Positions 1 through 7,909 of a stretch of DNA of 64,000 nt are shown here, piece by piece (position 1 is the stretch's first letter; each line of letters opens with the position of its first letter). The DNA lies in contig DATMZF010000054.1 in assembly GCA_035560555.1 (NCBI GenBank), positions 81,315-145,314 of the forward strand, in the 5' to 3' direction. The notes under the pieces were generated by a model, which did not search any database, was not told the DNA's origin, and saw only the letters and a list, made by a program, of their open reading frames with translations. Position numbers and translations under genes: made by a program. The DNA is from UBA11090 sp035560555 (GTDB lineage: Bacteria; Spirochaetota; Spirochaetia; Treponematales; Rectinemataceae).

Positions 1-2
1 GC

Positions 3-650
3 TTTTCCAGTTTCCTGGGACAGCGGCTCGGACCGGCGACGAACAACTTCCGCCTCATGGGCCTGAAGGGAGCGAAATTCTCCCCCCTTCCCGTCGAGGC
101 GCTCTCGGACATCCCGATCCTGGGAGCCCTCTTCAGCCAGGACCTGCTCACCTACGCCGTCTACCTCCTCATACCGCTCTCCTGGTGCTTCCTCTACAAG
201 ACGCGCCCCGGACTCTGGCTCCGCTCCATCGGGGAGGACCCGCAGACGGCCGACGCGATGGGCATCGATGTCATCAAGTCCAAATATCTCTACACTATCT
301 TGGGAGGCGCCCTCATGGGTCTGGGAGGCGCGCACCTCTCGCTCTCCTACACGCCGGGATGGTCCGAGAACATCACCGGCGGCCGCGGCTGGATCGTCGT
401 CGCCCTGGTCATCTTCTCCATGTGGAATCCCGCCCGCTCGGTCTGGGGAGCCCTCCTCTTCGGCGGCATCAACGCCGTGCAGTTCAGGCTCCAGGCCTCG
501 GGCACCAACATCCCGGCGGCCTTCCTCAACATGCTGCCCTATCTGGGGACGATAGCCGTCCTCGTGCTCATGACCTGGTGGGAGGCGCTGTCGAAGAAGA
601 TCGGGGCCCCCGCGGCGCTGAGCGTGCCCTACATGCGCGAGGACAAGTGA
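3..650 (+). CDS. Nucleoside-type ABC transporter permease, C-terminal part (5' truncated)
   Basis: This is the C-terminal part of an inner-membrane permease of the branched-chain/ribose/nucleoside type (BPD_transp_2), the second permease found with BMP-family binding proteins. The reading frame is open from the first bases of the window, so the gene starts upstream; the Met at 57 is internal. Visible are hydrophobic segments and the typical cytoplasmic loop with a Gly-Glu-Asp-Pro motif followed by Ala-Asp-Ala-Met-Gly-Ile. A glycine-rich membrane segment follows. It ends one base before the RidA-like gene. Since adenine deaminase and purine hydroxylases follow, import of nucleosides or purine bases is a reasonable inference. 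The exact substrate cannot be read from the sequence. Confidence 0.85.
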   Translation, partial: FSSFLGQRLGPATNNFRLMGLKGAKFSPLPVEALSDIPILGALFSQDLLTYAVYLLIPLSWCFLYKTRPGLWLRSIGEDPQTADAMGIDVIKSKYLYTILGGALMGLGGAHLSLSYTPGWSENITGGRGWIVVALVIFSMWNPARSVWGALLFGGINAVQFRLQASGTNIPAAFLNMLPYLGTIAVLVLMTWWEALSKKIGAPAALSVPYMREDK

Positions 651-651
651 G

Positions 652-1164
652 ATGGCCTCGCGGATCGAGGAACGCTTGAGAGAACTGGGGCTGGAGCTTC
701 CGCCCGTCCCCGCGCCGGTCGGCCTCTACGCCCCGGCGCGCGAGTCGGGAGGCTATCTCTACCTCTCTGGCTCCGGGGGGACAGCCCCTGAGCGCGGAGA
801 CGAGGCTTCCGCGCCCGAAAGTGAAACCGCGGGGACCGACGCGACGCACGGACGCGTTGGCTCCGACCTCTGCGTCGACCAGGGACGAAAGGCGGCGCGA
901 ATGGCCGTCCTCAAGGCATTGAGCATCGCGAAGGACTACCTCGGCGGCTTCGAGCGCGTGCGACGCGTGGTGAAGGTGCTGGGCTTCGTCAGTTCGGCCG
1001 TGGATTTCTATCGTCAGCCCGAAGTGATCGACGGGGCGAGCGAACTCCTCCTCGATCTCTTCGGCCCGGAGGACGGCGCTCACGCCCGGTCCGCTGTCGG
1101 CGTCTTCGCCCTGCCCTTCAATATTCCCGTGGAGATAGAGATGATTTTGGAGTTGAAACAATGA
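652..1164 (+). CDS. RidA/YjgF-family protein
   Basis: This 170-residue protein belongs to the RidA/YjgF/YER057c superfamily, whose best-known members hydrolyse reactive enamines and imines released by PLP enzymes. The C-terminal half carries the family pattern: the Arg in an Ala-Arg-Ser-Ala-Val-Gly stretch, then Pro-Val-Glu-Ile-Glu at the end. The N-terminal half matches the longer (about 150 aa) subfamily that begins with an Ile-Glu-Glu-Arg-Leu helix. About 28 polar, Glu/Ala/Ser/Thr-rich residues are inserted around residues 45-72 and make it longer than usual. It starts one base after the permease stop and overlaps the next gene by 4 bases (ATGA), so it is translationally coupled. Quenching of enamine intermediates made by nearby PLP enzymes is an inference. 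Confidence 0.85.
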   Translation: MASRIEERLRELGLELPPVPAPVGLYAPARESGGYLYLSGSGGTAPERGDEASAPESETAGTDATHGRVGSDLCVDQGRKAARMAVLKALSIAKDYLGGFERVRRVVKVLGFVSSAVDFYRQPEVIDGASELLLDLFGPEDGAHARSAVGVFALPFNIPVEIEMILELKQ

Positions 1165-2195
1165 GCGCCGCCGAACAGGCGCGCGCCGACAAAAGCGCAG
1201 GGGCCGGGGAAAAGGCCCGAACCGGCGGGACGATCTTCTATTTCGATGCGCACGGCCACCGCGAGGGCCTTCTGCCGAAAGCCCTCAGACTTGTCCCGGG
1301 CAACACCATCCCCGAGGACCTGCGCCTCGCCGACCTCGCGCGGGCGCGGCTGGGCGGTCTCGTTCTCTGCGTCTTGGGCGACCCCAACAGTTTTCTTCCC
1401 ATCAAGATCGACCCTTACGCGAACGTGCTGAAGCGGCTAAAGACCGCCAAGAGTACCGTGGCCGAGGCGGGCGGCATCATCGCGCGCGGTTCAGGGGCCC
1501 TGGAAGCCGCGCGCGAAAAGGAAACCACCGCCTTCCTCCTGGGCATCGAGGGAGGAGATTTCGTCGGCGAAAGGATAGACAGGATAGACGCCGTCTTCGA
1601 AGAAGGCGTCAGGCTCATCGGACTCGTCCACTACTCGAGGAACAAGCTCGGCTCGATTTCCTACGGATGGGGCGGGCGCGTCGTGCCGCAGGCGGAGAGG
1701 ACAGGCCTCACGGGGCTAGGCAAGGAGGCGATAGCGAGAGCCAACAAACTCGGCGTGATCGTCGACCTGGCCCACGCCGACGACGAGACGATACGGGACG
1801 CCCTGGCGGTCTCAGAGGCCCCCATGATCTGCAGCCACACGGGGCCGCGGGCCCTTCAGGCCTTTCCGCGATACATCCCCGACGAGCTCATTCGCGGCAT
1901 CGCCGACGGAGGAGGGATCATCGGACTCTGGCCCTTCTTCGACAAGGGTGTGGGCGTACCCGACCTCGCGACCTTCGCCGAGTACGCGGCATACTGCGCC
2001 GACCTCGTGGGAAGCGAGCACCTCGCGATTGGAAGCGACTGCAATGGCGTCCCCGGTTACATGTCGGGCTACAGGAACCTCCTCGACGCGCCGAAGATAT
2101 CGGCCGCCCTGGAGGAGCGCGGCTTTTCAGCGGACGAGATCGCCGGCATAGCCGGAAGGAATCTCCTGCGATTCTTCGGAAAAGTGACCCGTTGA
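1161..2195 (+). CDS. Peptidase M19 (renal dipeptidase)-family metallohydrolase
   Basis: A 344-residue TIM-barrel hydrolase of the membrane-dipeptidase family. Family landmarks are present: a Glu-Gly-Gly metal-bridging region near residue 130, a Gly-Leu-Thr-x-x-Gly segment, an Asp-Leu-Ala-His near residue 200, Ser-His-Thr-Gly, and Gly-Ser-Asp-Cys-Asn-Gly near the C-terminus. The first metal motif reads Asp-Ala-His-Gly-His (about residues 30-34), where the family normally has His-x-Asp, so one metal ligand appears changed. The first ~20 residues are polar and look like an added tail; no signal peptide is visible. It overlaps the RidA-like gene by 4 bases. M19-like proteins recur in purine and pyrimidine catabolic loci, so the substrate may be a ureido or amide compound rather than a dipeptide. 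Confidence 0.8.
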   Translation: MSAAEQARADKSAGAGEKARTGGTIFYFDAHGHREGLLPKALRLVPGNTIPEDLRLADLARARLGGLVLCVLGDPNSFLPIKIDPYANVLKRLKTAKSTVAEAGGIIARGSGALEAAREKETTAFLLGIEGGDFVGERIDRIDAVFEEGVRLIGLVHYSRNKLGSISYGWGGRVVPQAERTGLTGLGKEAIARANKLGVIVDLAHADDETIRDALAVSEAPMICSHTGPRALQAFPRYIPDELIRGIADGGGIIGLWPFFDKGVGVPDLATFAEYAAYCADLVGSEHLAIGSDCNGVPGYMSGYRNLLDAPKISAALEERGFSADEIAGIAGRNLLRFFGKVTR

Positions 2196-2221
2196 AACGG
2201 CCGCGCGGCTCCGAAGAGGAA

Positions 2222-2253
2222 TTGTTGCGCGCCGATGATTTCCCGGTTATTAT
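2222..2253 (+). promoter_or_regulatory. Possible promoter upstream of adenine deaminase
   Basis: The 88-base gap before adenine deaminase is clearly AT-richer than its surroundings. It contains TATTAT at 2248-2253 (5 of 6 to the sigma-70 -10 box), with TTGTTG or TTGCGC hexamers 17-20 bases upstream. The match is weak, but it is the only sizeable gap in the first 16 kb and could allow expression of the downstream genes independently of the transporter. Confidence 0.3.
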
Positions 2254-2283
2254 AAAACTCCAGTAAAGAGCCGAGGAGCGGGA

Positions 2284-4002
2284 ATGAACAAAGACCTTAT
2301 CGATACCGCAGCCGGAAAGGTTCCATGCGACCTGAACATCCAAAACTGCACGATCGTCGACGTGCTCGGCGGGAACTTGATCGCGAAGGCCACCGTTTCG
2401 ATCCGCAACGGCAGGATAGCCGGCGTGAACGACGGCCTCGAGGCCAAGGCCAATATCGACCTGAAGGGCAAGTTCCTCGCCCCCGGACTGGTGGACGCCC
2501 ACGTCCACATCGAATCCTCCCTGCTCACCCCCGCTGAATACGCCCGCGTCGTCCTGCCGCACGGCACGACGACGGTGGTGGCCGATCCCCACGAAATCGT
2601 CAACGTCATGGGCTACGACGGCATGCGCTTCATGCTGGCGGCCTCGGACGACCTTCCCCTGGACATCTTCTTCATGGTCCCCTCCTGCGTTCCCGCCACC
2701 GAGTTCGACACCGCGGGCGCGGCGCTCTACGCCTCCGACATGTATCCTTTCCTCCAGGACAAGAGGGTTCTCGGCCTGGGCGAGGTGATGAACTATCCCG
2801 GTGTCCTCGCGCGCGAGCAGCGGCTGATGGACAAGATCGCCCTCTTCGCGAGCGCGCGCAAACCCGTGGACGGACACGCGCCGCGCCTTTCGGGCGCCGC
2901 GCTTTCGGCGTACATAATGGCGGGGATCGGTTCGGACCACGAGTGCACCACTCCCGAGGAAGCCAGCGAAAAGTTGTCCAAGGGAATGTATATAATGCTG
3001 AGAGAGGGCTCGACCGCCCGCGACCTTCGCCACCTCCTGCCGGCGATAACACCCTTTACCGTACCCAGATTCATGCTCTGCTCGGACGACAGGCACTCCA
3101 ACGACCTTCGCGACGAAGGGCACATTGACCACGCGCTGAGGATCCTCCTCGCTGGAGGCGTGGCGCCCATCGACGCTTTCAGGATAGGAGCGGCCAACGC
3201 CGCGCTGTGGTTCGGCATGAAAGGGATCGGCGTGGTCGCGCCGGGCTGCAAGGCCGATTTCGTCGCCTTTTCCTCGTTCGAGGATTTTAGGGCCGAAATG
3301 GTCTTCAAGGGCGGACATCTCGTGGCCGAAAACGGCTCGCTCATCGATGACTTCCCTCCGCGCTCCCTGCCGCTCCGCGACTCGGTCAACATCAAATGGC
3401 TCACCGCCGGGGATTTCGCCATCCCCGACCAAGGCAAGAAGGTCCGGGTCATAGAGGCAAGACAGGATTCGCTCATAACCGGCCACCTCGTGGAGAAGCC
3501 GATGGTGAGGGAAGGCCTGTGCGTCTCCGACCAGGAGCGGGACCTCATCAAGATCTTCGTCATCGAGCGCCATACGGGTTCGGGGCGGATAGGCAAGGGC
3601 TTCATCAAGGGGCTGGGACTGAAGCGTGGAGCCATAGGCGGCACGATAAGCCACGACTCGCACAACATGATCATCGCGGGGATGGACGATGTATCCATTT
3701 TCAAGGCGGCGCGACACCTCAATAAAATCAAGGGGGGCCTCGTCTACGCCGTGGGCAACGAGATCATCCTCGACCTCCCCCTTCCGGTGGCCGGGCTCAT
3801 GAGCGACAGGGACGCCGACTTCGTCATAGAACGGCTGCGCGCTTTCGAGGAAATATTCATCAGGGAAGGCTTGACGAATCACTCCCCGCTCATGACCCTT
3901 TCCTTCATGGCCCTGCCCGTCATATCCAGCCTGAGGATCACGGACGCGGGGCTCATCGACGTGGACCGCTTCGCGCCGGTGGATCTTTATGTGGACGGAT
4001 AA
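2284..4002 (+). CDS. ade: Adenine deaminase
   Basis: Converts adenine to hypoxanthine and ammonia, the entry point of adenine into the purine pathway encoded downstream. At 572 residues it has the usual length of the bacterial Ade (AdeC-type) family, which is distinct from the adenosine-deaminase-like adenine deaminases. The amidohydrolase metal motif His73-x-His75-x-Glu77 is visible, followed by Pro-His-Gly-Thr-Thr-Thr (His93) and the family signature Asp-Pro-His-Glu-Ile at 101-105. An Asp-Asp-Arg-His near residue 264 and a C-terminal domain typical of the family are also seen. A GAGGAG ribosome site lies 5 bases before the ATG. Its product hypoxanthine is the expected substrate of the xanthine dehydrogenase encoded next. 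Confidence 0.95.
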   Translation: MNKDLIDTAAGKVPCDLNIQNCTIVDVLGGNLIAKATVSIRNGRIAGVNDGLEAKANIDLKGKFLAPGLVDAHVHIESSLLTPAEYARVVLPHGTTTVVADPHEIVNVMGYDGMRFMLAASDDLPLDIFFMVPSCVPATEFDTAGAALYASDMYPFLQDKRVLGLGEVMNYPGVLAREQRLMDKIALFASARKPVDGHAPRLSGAALSAYIMAGIGSDHECTTPEEASEKLSKGMYIMLREGSTARDLRHLLPAITPFTVPRFMLCSDDRHSNDLRDEGHIDHALRILLAGGVAPIDAFRIGAANAALWFGMKGIGVVAPGCKADFVAFSSFEDFRAEMVFKGGHLVAENGSLIDDFPPRSLPLRDSVNIKWLTAGDFAIPDQGKKVRVIEARQDSLITGHLVEKPMVREGLCVSDQERDLIKIFVIERHTGSGRIGKGFIKGLGLKRGAIGGTISHDSHNMIIAGMDDVSIFKAARHLNKIKGGLVYAVGNEIILDLPLPVAGLMSDRDADFVIERLRAFEEIFIREGLTNHSPLMTLSFMALPVISSLRITDAGLIDVDRFAPVDLYVDG

Positions 4003-4031
4003 AGGAAGCGGGAGAGGAACAGGCAGCGCAT

Positions 4032-5648
4032 ATGGAACAAATGAGAATATTCGTGAATGACCGCTGGGTCGAACCGCGGACCGCCCGCGGATCGCCGGCT
4101 CTCGATTTTATCCGCGGGGAGATGGAACTGACGGGCACCAAGGAAGGTTGCCGCGAGGGCGACTGCGGGGCCTGCGCCGTGCTGGTGGGAGAGTTTTCGG
4201 ATGAATCGCTCCGCTACCTCGCGGTGCCATCTTGTCTCCTGGCCACAGGCTATCTTTCCGGCAAGCACCTCATCACCATAGAGGGCTTGAGCGCCTCGTC
4301 GCCCGATGGGCTGACACCCGTCATGAAGGCTTTTCTGGAAGAGAACGCCAGTCAGTGCGGGTTCTGCACGCCAGGCTTCATCGTATCCTTGAGCGCGTGG
4401 CTCGCCGGTCCGGGCAGGCCGGATCTGGCTGGAGCCATGGTCTCGGTGGACGGTAATCTTTGCCGATGCACGGGCTATGGATCCATAAGGAGAGCCGCCG
4501 AACGCCTCGCGAGAGAGTTCGGAGACCTGCCGGAAGCGCCGATGGCGCGCGTCGCGGCGCTCGTGGAGCGCCGCGTCTTGCCGTCTTCGGCCCTCGCTTT
4601 TTTGGAGGAGGCGAAACGGGGCGGCGCGAGTCGGCCTCTCGAGGCCGCCAAGAGAGCTTCGCGCGAGAGCGACCCGGAAACAAGGTTTTCCGCGGCCGGC
4701 GGACCTGGCGAAACGGGGTCGGTGGCCCTAGGGGGGGGGACCGATTATTATGTCCGAAACCCCGATCCAGCCCTGGACTTCAGGCCGCTTCTCCTGCGCT
4801 CGTCCGGCGCTCTTTCCGGCATAACGCGGACGAGGCTGGCCGGCTCCTCCTGGGTACGGATCGGCGCCGCCGCGACCGTGCGCGAATTTTTCGCCTCGCC
4901 GATCGTAAGGGAAGCGGTGCCCGGCATCGAAGCCTTCGAAGGGGAATTCGCCAGCACGCTCATCAGAAACATCGCCACCGTGGGGGGCAACATAGCGAAC
5001 GCCTCGCCGGTCGGGGATATCACGTCGATGTTGATGGGCCTGGGCGCGATGCTGGAAATCGGAAGAGACCTAGGACTCGCCGTCGAATCGCGCTTTCTCC
5101 CCATCGAGGATTTTTTCACGGGCTATAAAACGACGGCTCTCCGCGAAAACGAGATCATCATCGCCGTCCTGACGCCCGATGGCGCGGGAGCCCCGGACGC
5201 GGCGGACTACCCGGGAGCCGAGAGCGCGACCGACGAGGCCGCACAGTCAGGCGACGCCGAAACAAGATCCGGCACGCTCTTTTCCTTCGAGAAGATCGCC
5301 AAACGGGGAAAACTCGATATAGCGGCGGTCAACACCGCCATATCCTTCCGGATCGAGGAGGGCCGCGTTCGCGCCGCGAGAATCAGCGCGGGCGGTGTCG
5401 CCGCCGTGCCGATGCTGCTCCGGAAGGCCTCGGCCGTCCTGGAGGGCGCGGCGATCGACAGGAAGGACGCGCTAGCCCTCGCCAGCCTCGCCCTGAACGT
5501 GTCCGCGGCGGCCGAGGAGGAGATATCCCCCATCGGCGACGTGCGGGGTTCGGCTTCCTACCGGAAACGGATGACGGGCAGGCTCATCCTCGCCCATTTC
5601 ATCCACCTCTTCGGCGCCGACGGCATCGCGAAGGAGCTTTTTCCATGA
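4032..5648 (+). CDS. Xanthine dehydrogenase small subunit: [2Fe-2S] and FAD domains fused
   Basis: This 538-residue protein supplies the electron-transfer half of a molybdenum hydroxylase. The N-terminal domain binds two [2Fe-2S] clusters: a plant-type Cys set (Gly-Cys-x4-Cys-Gly-x-Cys, about residues 37-45, plus a Cys near 67) and a second set (Cys-Gly-Phe-Cys-Thr-Pro, then Cys-Arg-Cys-Thr-Gly). After a polar linker of roughly 60 residues comes an FAD domain with Thr-Val-Gly-Gly-Asn-Ile-Ala-Asn-Ala-Ser-Pro near residues 316-326. The layout matches XdhA of the Rhodobacter/Pseudomonas type. It overlaps the Mo-subunit gene by 4 bases (ATGA), so the two are coupled. The product oxidises hypoxanthine or xanthine and passes electrons to NAD+ or another acceptor. 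Confidence 0.92.
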   Translation: MEQMRIFVNDRWVEPRTARGSPALDFIRGEMELTGTKEGCREGDCGACAVLVGEFSDESLRYLAVPSCLLATGYLSGKHLITIEGLSASSPDGLTPVMKAFLEENASQCGFCTPGFIVSLSAWLAGPGRPDLAGAMVSVDGNLCRCTGYGSIRRAAERLAREFGDLPEAPMARVAALVERRVLPSSALAFLEEAKRGGASRPLEAAKRASRESDPETRFSAAGGPGETGSVALGGGTDYYVRNPDPALDFRPLLLRSSGALSGITRTRLAGSSWVRIGAAATVREFFASPIVREAVPGIEAFEGEFASTLIRNIATVGGNIANASPVGDITSMLMGLGAMLEIGRDLGLAVESRFLPIEDFFTGYKTTALRENEIIIAVLTPDGAGAPDAADYPGAESATDEAAQSGDAETRSGTLFSFEKIAKRGKLDIAAVNTAISFRIEEGRVRAARISAGGVAAVPMLLRKASAVLEGAAIDRKDALALASLALNVSAAAEEEISPIGDVRGSASYRKRMTGRLILAHFIHLFGADGIAKELFP

Positions 5649-7909
5649 AAACCATCGCCGAATCCGCCCTGAACCTGAGGGGCGCCACGAGATATATCGA
5701 CGACCTGCCCGAGCCCAGGGACTGTCTCCAGGCCGCGGTGAGGCTCTCCGAAAGCGCGCGCGGACGGATACTGTCCATCGATGCCTCGGCGGCCCTCGCC
5801 CTCGACCCGTCTGTCAGGGTGATCACGGCCAGGGATGTCCCGGGCCAGAACCAGATAGGCTTCAACAAGCCGGACGAACCGCTCCTTCCCGCAGAAGAAT
5901 GGGAATACTGGGGGCAGCCTGTCGCGCTCGTGCTCGCGAGGACGCGCTCGCTCGCGAGGAGAGCGGCCGCCGCCGTCCGGGTCAGGGGCGAGAACTTGCC
6001 GGCCCTGTTCGATCCGAGGGAAGCGGCGGCCGCCGCCGATTTCATACTGCCCTCGCGGACGATAAGGTGCGGAGAGCCCGAATCCGCCTTCGCGGCCTGC
6101 GCCCACGTGGTGTCGGGACGAGTGGATTCGGGCGGCCAGGAGCATGTCTACCTCGAAACGCAGGGAGCCTACGCGGAGATCCGCGACGACAGGAAGGTCT
6201 TCGTCATTTCGAGCACGCAAGGTCCGACCGGCGTCCAGCGCGCCGTGGCTCAGTCCCTGGGCCTCGCCATGAACATGGTGGAAGTGGAGGCGCGCCGCCT
6301 GGGCGGAGGCTTCGGCGGCAAGGAAGATCAGGCCGCCATATGGGGTTCCCTCGCGGCGCTGGGAGCCTGGGTGAGCAGAAAACCCGTCAAACTCTACCTC
6401 GACCGACGCGTGGATATGCAGGCCACCGGGAAAAGGCATCCCTACTCGAGCGATTTCCGGATCGGCGCCGATGCCGACGGAAGGCTCGCGGCCTTCGAGG
6501 CCGACTACTACCAGAACTCCGGCTGCACCTGCGACCTTTCTCCCGCCATTCTCTCCAGAACCCTCCTCCACGCGACGGGCGCCTATAAAATTCCCAACGT
6601 GAGGGTGACGGGCAACATGTGCCGCACGAACCTGCCCTCCTTCACCGCCTTCCGCGGTTTCGGGGCCCCTCAGGGCTTCTTCGTCATTGAGGCGGCCCTG
6701 GACGCCCTCGCTCGCTCCATGGGAATGGACAGGGTCGAACTCCAGCGCAGGAATCTCTACCACGAAGGGGATTCGACCTATTTCGGCATGCCTCTCGAGC
6801 GCGTACGCGCGGAGGAGTCCTTCGATAGGCTTCTCGAAAAAGTCTCCTGGAAGGAGCTTCGCGTCGACATTGAAGCCTTCAACGCCTCAAACAGCCTGGA
6901 AAAGAGAGGCGCCGCCATTCTTCCCCTCTGTTTCGGCATTTCCTTCACGAAGCTGCCGATGAACCAGGCGGGAGCCCTCGTGCATGTGTACACGGACGGC
7001 TCCGTCCTCGTCTCGACGGGCGCCATCGAGATGGGCCAGCAGGTGTCGCGGAAGATCGGGCTGATCGCCGCGAGTACCCTGGGCATTCCCCAGGAAAGGG
7101 TTTCCGTGGAGCGCACCACGACCCTGACCGTAGCCAACACCGTCCCCACGGCGGCGAGCACGGGCAGCGACCTCAACGGCATGGCGGCTAAAATCGCCTG
7201 CGAGAAAATCAGGGCGAGGCTGGCGGCGAAAGCGGCGTCCATGTTGGGCGTCGATCCCTCTTCGATCGAAATAAAAGACGGAAAGATCCTCGTCGAAAGG
7301 AAATCGAGCGCGCTCGGCTGGAACGAACTCGTCACGGCGGCGAACGAGGCGAGGATAGATCTCTCGGCTCACGGTTTCTATTCGACGCCGGGGCTCTTCT
7401 ACGACATGAAGGCCGAGCGCGGGACGCCCTTCGCCTATCACGTATACGGCGCCGCCTGTCTCACGGCGCGGGTCGATCTCGTCCGCGCGACCTGCAGCAT
7501 AGAATCGGCGACCATCGTCCACGACTCGGGCAACAGCCTGGACGAGCGCGTCGACATCGGGCAGATCGAGGGCGCTTTCGCCCAGGGCTTGGGCTGGACC
7601 CTCCTCGAGGATCTCCGCTTCGGCGAGGACGGCAGACCCTTGTCGGACACGCTCTCGACTTACAAGCTTCCGAACGATGCCTTTTTGCCCGAGAAGATGG
7701 ATATCGAGTTCATGCCGGGAATGGATAATCCTTCAGCCCCATTCAATTCGAAAGCGGTGGGCGAGCCGCCCCTGCAGTACGGCATAGCGGCGTACTTCGC
7801 CGTCCTGGACGCGCTGCGGGCGGCGAAGCCGGACGGGAAGACGACCTACGACATTCCCTTCATCCCCGAAAAAATCGAGGCTTTCCTAAGCGGGGAGGAC
7901 CCATGCTGA
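5645..7909 (+). CDS. Xanthine dehydrogenase molybdenum-binding subunit
   Basis: The 754-residue catalytic subunit of the first molybdenum hydroxylase. Molybdopterin-contact motifs are present: Ser-Thr-Gln-Gly-Pro-Thr, then Gly-Gly-Gly-Phe-Gly-Gly-Lys-Glu near residue 220. Ala-Phe-Arg-Gly-Phe-Gly-Ala-Pro-Gln follows near residue 335 (the active-site Arg is kept), and the C-terminal Val-Gly-Glu-Pro-Pro carries the catalytic Glu. The size fits the stand-alone XdhB subunit. It overlaps the small-subunit gene upstream by 4 bases and the hydrolase gene downstream by 7 bases. Its neighbours (adenine deaminase, allantoinase-like, YgfK) make hypoxanthine or xanthine the likely substrate. Related families act on other heteroaromatics, so the substrate is inferred. 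Confidence 0.92.
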   Translation: MKTIAESALNLRGATRYIDDLPEPRDCLQAAVRLSESARGRILSIDASAALALDPSVRVITARDVPGQNQIGFNKPDEPLLPAEEWEYWGQPVALVLARTRSLARRAAAAVRVRGENLPALFDPREAAAAADFILPSRTIRCGEPESAFAACAHVVSGRVDSGGQEHVYLETQGAYAEIRDDRKVFVISSTQGPTGVQRAVAQSLGLAMNMVEVEARRLGGGFGGKEDQAAIWGSLAALGAWVSRKPVKLYLDRRVDMQATGKRHPYSSDFRIGADADGRLAAFEADYYQNSGCTCDLSPAILSRTLLHATGAYKIPNVRVTGNMCRTNLPSFTAFRGFGAPQGFFVIEAALDALARSMGMDRVELQRRNLYHEGDSTYFGMPLERVRAEESFDRLLEKVSWKELRVDIEAFNASNSLEKRGAAILPLCFGISFTKLPMNQAGALVHVYTDGSVLVSTGAIEMGQQVSRKIGLIAASTLGIPQERVSVERTTTLTVANTVPTAASTGSDLNGMAAKIACEKIRARLAAKAASMLGVDPSSIEIKDGKILVERKSSALGWNELVTAANEARIDLSAHGFYSTPGLFYDMKAERGTPFAYHVYGAACLTARVDLVRATCSIESATIVHDSGNSLDERVDIGQIEGAFAQGLGWTLLEDLRFGEDGRPLSDTLSTYKLPNDAFLPEKMDIEFMPGMDNPSAPFNSKAVGEPPLQYGIAAYFAVLDALRAAKPDGKTTYDIPFIPEKIEAFLSGEDPC

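Noticed and set aside
2196..2283. Purine riboswitch upstream of adenine deaminase
   Set aside because: The gap is only 88 bases, and I cannot find the conserved three-way-junction core or paired loops of the purine aptamer.
1918..3882. A 654-codon open frame antisense to adenine deaminase and the M19 gene
   Set aside because: The + strand carries well-conserved proteins here. Long antisense frames are expected in GC-rich genes, and the translation is Arg/Gly/Val/His-rich with no recognisable domain.
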